The position numbers were made by a program, and so were the translations under genes. A DNA stretch of 41,143 bases, taken from positions 1 to 41,143 of the forward strand of contig JBFGAX010000020.1 of NCBI GenBank assembly GCA_041567895.1, written 5' to 3'. The DNA is from JABDOU01 sp041567895 (lineage in GTDB: Bacteria; Actinomycetota; Acidimicrobiia; Spongiisociales; SHLN01). The notes under the pieces are model-generated. The model searched no databases, was not told the origin of the DNA, and worked only from the letters and a program-made list of their open reading frames with translations. Below are positions 39,148 through 41,143 of the stretch, in pieces. Position 1 is the stretch's first letter. Each line of letters starts with the position of its first letter.

Positions 39148-39591
39148 ATGAATTACGTACCGCTCCATCCCCTCGTCGGCGTCGTGAGGATCCTGTTGCT
39201 CTTACAAGCCGGCATTGTCGTCGTGTCCGCCATCGAAGCATCATTCGCATCGCTCGCGTTCGGTCCGGCCGCCGGTGGTCTGGTCTTGCTCAACTTTGGT
39301 CTAGCGACCCTGTTGTTTGTCCTGGCGAACCGGCTCAGTCATGGTTCCAGCGCGGCGAGGCGCATGATCCGATTCGTGCAGGTGCTCATGATCCTCTGGG
39401 CGACCTTCGATCTGGCGCTCGCTGTCGGACTGGCCGGCCGGTCCATCGAACTCGTTGGCATTGTCACCCGATTCGTGGTGCCTGTCTATGTGTGGAGGAC
39501 GCTCCGCCGTCGGGATGTCAAGGCCTCGTTTCAGACCCGTCGAGTTGAGCCGGAAGCCAGAGCCCGTGTTCTGACAGGAGCGCCGGCATGA
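39148..39591 (+). CDS. Small integral membrane protein
   Basis: The 147-residue protein has four predicted membrane helices (VVRILLLLQAGIVVVSAI, GLVLLNFGLATLLFVLA, FVQVLMILWATFDLALAVG and GIVTRFVVPVYVW) and a basic C-terminal tail. I know no family for it. Its last four bases overlap the next gene (ATGA), and the promoter carries the TCTCATC boxes, so it is the first gene of a two-gene unit under likely two-component control. It may be a small partner of the larger membrane protein. Confidence 0.75.
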   Translation: MNYVPLHPLVGVVRILLLLQAGIVVVSAIEASFASLAFGPAAGGLVLLNFGLATLLFVLANRLSHGSSAARRMIRFVQVLMILWATFDLALAVGLAGRSIELVGIVTRFVVPVYVWRTLRRRDVKASFQTRRVEPEARARVLTGAPA

Positions 39592-40811
39592 CCGGTTTGC
39601 TCACCGACGCTGCCATCCTTGCCCACGCCGACCTCGTAATAACGAGCGTAGATCCCGGGTCCTATCTCGGCAGCCCGCTGTATGCGGTGATTCCCGAGCA
39701 CCGGCTGGCCTTTCTAGGACTCATTCTGGCGCTGTTGGGTGCGTGGTGGGTCCGGCGGCGCGGGGCCCGCCATCTCTCGTGCGAGGAGACGTGTTTTTAT
39801 CGTGGATATGACCATCTCGGAATGCGCGAACGCTTGGTTTTCTGGTTGATCACAACCTCGGCGGTGGTGCATCTCGGACTGGTCCTTGGGCACGAACCCT
39901 CCGGCTATACGCTGGCCTACATGCTCGCCACGATCGTGCTGAGCTGGATCGCGTTGCGCATGCTGACCGCTCGACCATGGCGCCGGCCGGCGAGATACGT
40001 GCTGATCGGCTCGATTTTCGGTTATGCGGGAACGCTCTTGGCCGGCGGGGCTCCAGATCAGATCGGCATCCTCACCAAACTCATCGAGATTGCGGCTCTG
40101 GCGGGCATCATTGTGGCGCCGGTGGCCAACTCGCGAGGCAGGATCGCCGAGTCGTTGCGTTCGGCGTCGATCGTTGGCCTCATCGTTGTCACTGGATTCG
40201 CGGGATGGGTCGGGGCAATGAGCAGCGGCGACGGCGGTCACCACCTCGGTGAGACACCGCCTCCCGGTGTGCTATTGCCCGGGGGCGAAGATCGCGAACC
40301 AACCGCGACCGAGCAGTTGCGAGCCGACCATCTGTACGAAGAGACCGTTGCCGCGCTGGCCAGGTTCGAAGATCCAGCTGTGGCTGCGGCGCACGGATAC
40401 GACGTAGAAGGAATGTTTGGAAACGATTTCCACGCAAGTAACGAGTCCCTCAAGAACGATGGACGCACCCTCGATCCCCACCATCCCGAAACGCTGGTGT
40501 ACGCCATGGCCGGGGACAGGCCGGTGCTGTTGGGAGCGATGTTCGAGATGGACGAGATCGGTCAAGCCGGTCCGGCAGTCGGTGGCCCACTGACTGTATG
40601 GCATGCCCACGACCACATTTGCCTGTCGTTGACCCCCGTCGGTATTGCCGGGTTGCAGGGGCCATTCGGCTCGTGTCCCGCCGGAGCGATCAACATTCCG
40701 ATCACCAATGAGATGTTGCACGTGTGGGTCTTGCCGGGCCTCGAAGATCCGTTTGGTGACATCGATGAAGGTTGGCTCGATGCGTATCTCGCCGACGTCG
40801 CTACTCGATGA
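39588..40811 (+). CDS. Membrane protein with His-rich C-terminal domain
   Basis: The 407-residue protein has about six membrane helices in the first 210 residues and a soluble C-terminal domain of about 170 residues. That domain has conserved-looking His/Asp motifs: NDFHASNESLKND, DPHHPETLVYA, GGPLTVWHAHDHICLSL and FGSCPAG. I recall similar His-motif domains in uncharacterised actinobacterial proteins, but no function. The His clustering (DPHH, WHAHDH) could bind a metal such as copper or zinc outside the cell, which would fit an envelope two-component system next door. It overlaps the previous gene by four bases and the convergent transporter by 11. Confidence 0.75.
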   Translation: MTGLLTDAAILAHADLVITSVDPGSYLGSPLYAVIPEHRLAFLGLILALLGAWWVRRRGARHLSCEETCFYRGYDHLGMRERLVFWLITTSAVVHLGLVLGHEPSGYTLAYMLATIVLSWIALRMLTARPWRRPARYVLIGSIFGYAGTLLAGGAPDQIGILTKLIEIAALAGIIVAPVANSRGRIAESLRSASIVGLIVVTGFAGWVGAMSSGDGGHHLGETPPPGVLLPGGEDREPTATEQLRADHLYEETVAALARFEDPAVAAAHGYDVEGMFGNDFHASNESLKNDGRTLDPHHPETLVYAMAGDRPVLLGAMFEMDEIGQAGPAVGGPLTVWHAHDHICLSLTPVGIAGLQGPFGSCPAGAINIPITNEMLHVWVLPGLEDPFGDIDEGWLDAYLADVATR

Positions 40812-41143
40812 TCGAGCCCTCTTCGATGACGTCGGCTCGATAACCCGTCAGGAGAAACGCCGCTCCAATCAGAAGGACGAATCCGACGATGCCTGATAAT
40901 CGTATACCGAGGTCGTCGCCCACGTCACGACCCAGGGTTGTGAGTATTGCAAAGAGCAAGATGCCTGTCGTCTGCCCGGCTTTCTGCATGAAGGTGCGGG
41001 CCGCTACGAACGTCCCCTCTCGTGATTCTCCCGATTGGCGGGCGTCGTAGTCGGCGATGTCGGACAAGATCGCGAACGGCAAAACACCGAGGAAGGCGAT
41101 TGGTACCGAGAGCAACAAGATCAAGCCAAACGCCTGCGCCGTA
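40801..41143 (-). CDS. GPH-family (MFS) sugar transporter, C-terminal part, truncated by window edge
   Basis: The minus-strand frame continues past the right edge; 113 codons and the stop are visible. The segment LGVLPFAILSDIADYDARQSG followed by ESREGTFVAARTFMQKAGQT is characteristic of the glycoside-pentoside-hexuronide:cation symporter family, with two membrane helices after it. The substrate cannot be assigned from this part. The first visible codon is not a start. It is convergent with the His-rich membrane protein and overlaps its tail. Confidence 0.85.
   Translation of the reverse strand, partial: TAQAFGLILLLSVPIAFLGVLPFAILSDIADYDARQSGESREGTFVAARTFMQKAGQTTGILLFAILTTLGRDVGDDLGIRLSGIVGFVLLIGAAFLLTGYRADVIEEGSIIE

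Overview
The window is GC-rich (roughly 60% by eye) and has actinobacterial traits: a DUF222/13E12-type HNH protein, a MalT-like LuxR regulator with an AAA domain (LAL type), GTG starts, leaderless-looking promoters, several lipoproteins, DUF389, DUF1801 and VanZ proteins. I read it as a chromosomal segment of an Actinomycetota bacterium, possibly Acidimicrobiia-like; the class is a guess. There are no rRNAs, CRISPR arrays or intact insertion sequences.

Layout. 1-6.3 kb: a CAT-anticodon tRNA, a DUF222/HNH protein, a large LAL regulator, a 26-codon remnant of a short-chain dehydrogenase, and an alpha/beta hydrolase divergent from a TetR regulator that share an operator-rich gap. 6.4-11.5 kb: small and secreted proteins, including one built of near-identical 34-residue repeats, a DUF1801 protein, lipoproteins and a secreted SGNH hydrolase. 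11.6-17.3 kb: a NarL-type two-component pair, a secreted protein, and a membrane-anchored GerMN/Gmad2 protein whose promoter carries a perfect 24-bp palindrome. 17.4-24 kb: DUF389 protein, phosphofructokinase, VanZ protein, DEAD-box helicase with an RRM, EamA transporter and VOC protein.

24.0-30.9 kb is the main system: a minus-strand bacterial microcompartment (BMC) operon. In transcription order it encodes a winged-helix regulator, RpiB, DeoC, BMC-T, BMC-H, BMC-P, a CoA-acylating aldehyde dehydrogenase, a second BMC-T, two more BMC-P and a zinc alcohol dehydrogenase. It fits the class called SPU (sugar-phosphate utilising) in BMC surveys. The likely chemistry is deoxyribose 5-phosphate to glyceraldehyde 3-phosphate plus acetaldehyde (DeoC), then acetaldehyde to acetyl-CoA (ALDH) or ethanol (ADH), with NAD recycled between them. 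Unusual details are an Asp where E. coli RpiB has its catalytic Cys, a Cys cluster in the DeoC targeting extension, a regulator promoter whose palindrome overlaps its own start codon, and no phosphotransacylase, kinase or importer in view.

31-41 kb: a YceI/VOC pair divergent from a MarR regulator, a Gfo/Idh/MocA oxidoreductase, a TauABC-type ABC importer, an OmpR-type two-component system, and two membrane proteins whose promoter carries the same 11-bp-phased TCTCATC boxes as the response-regulator promoter, suggesting a small regulon. A GPH-type transporter runs off the right edge.
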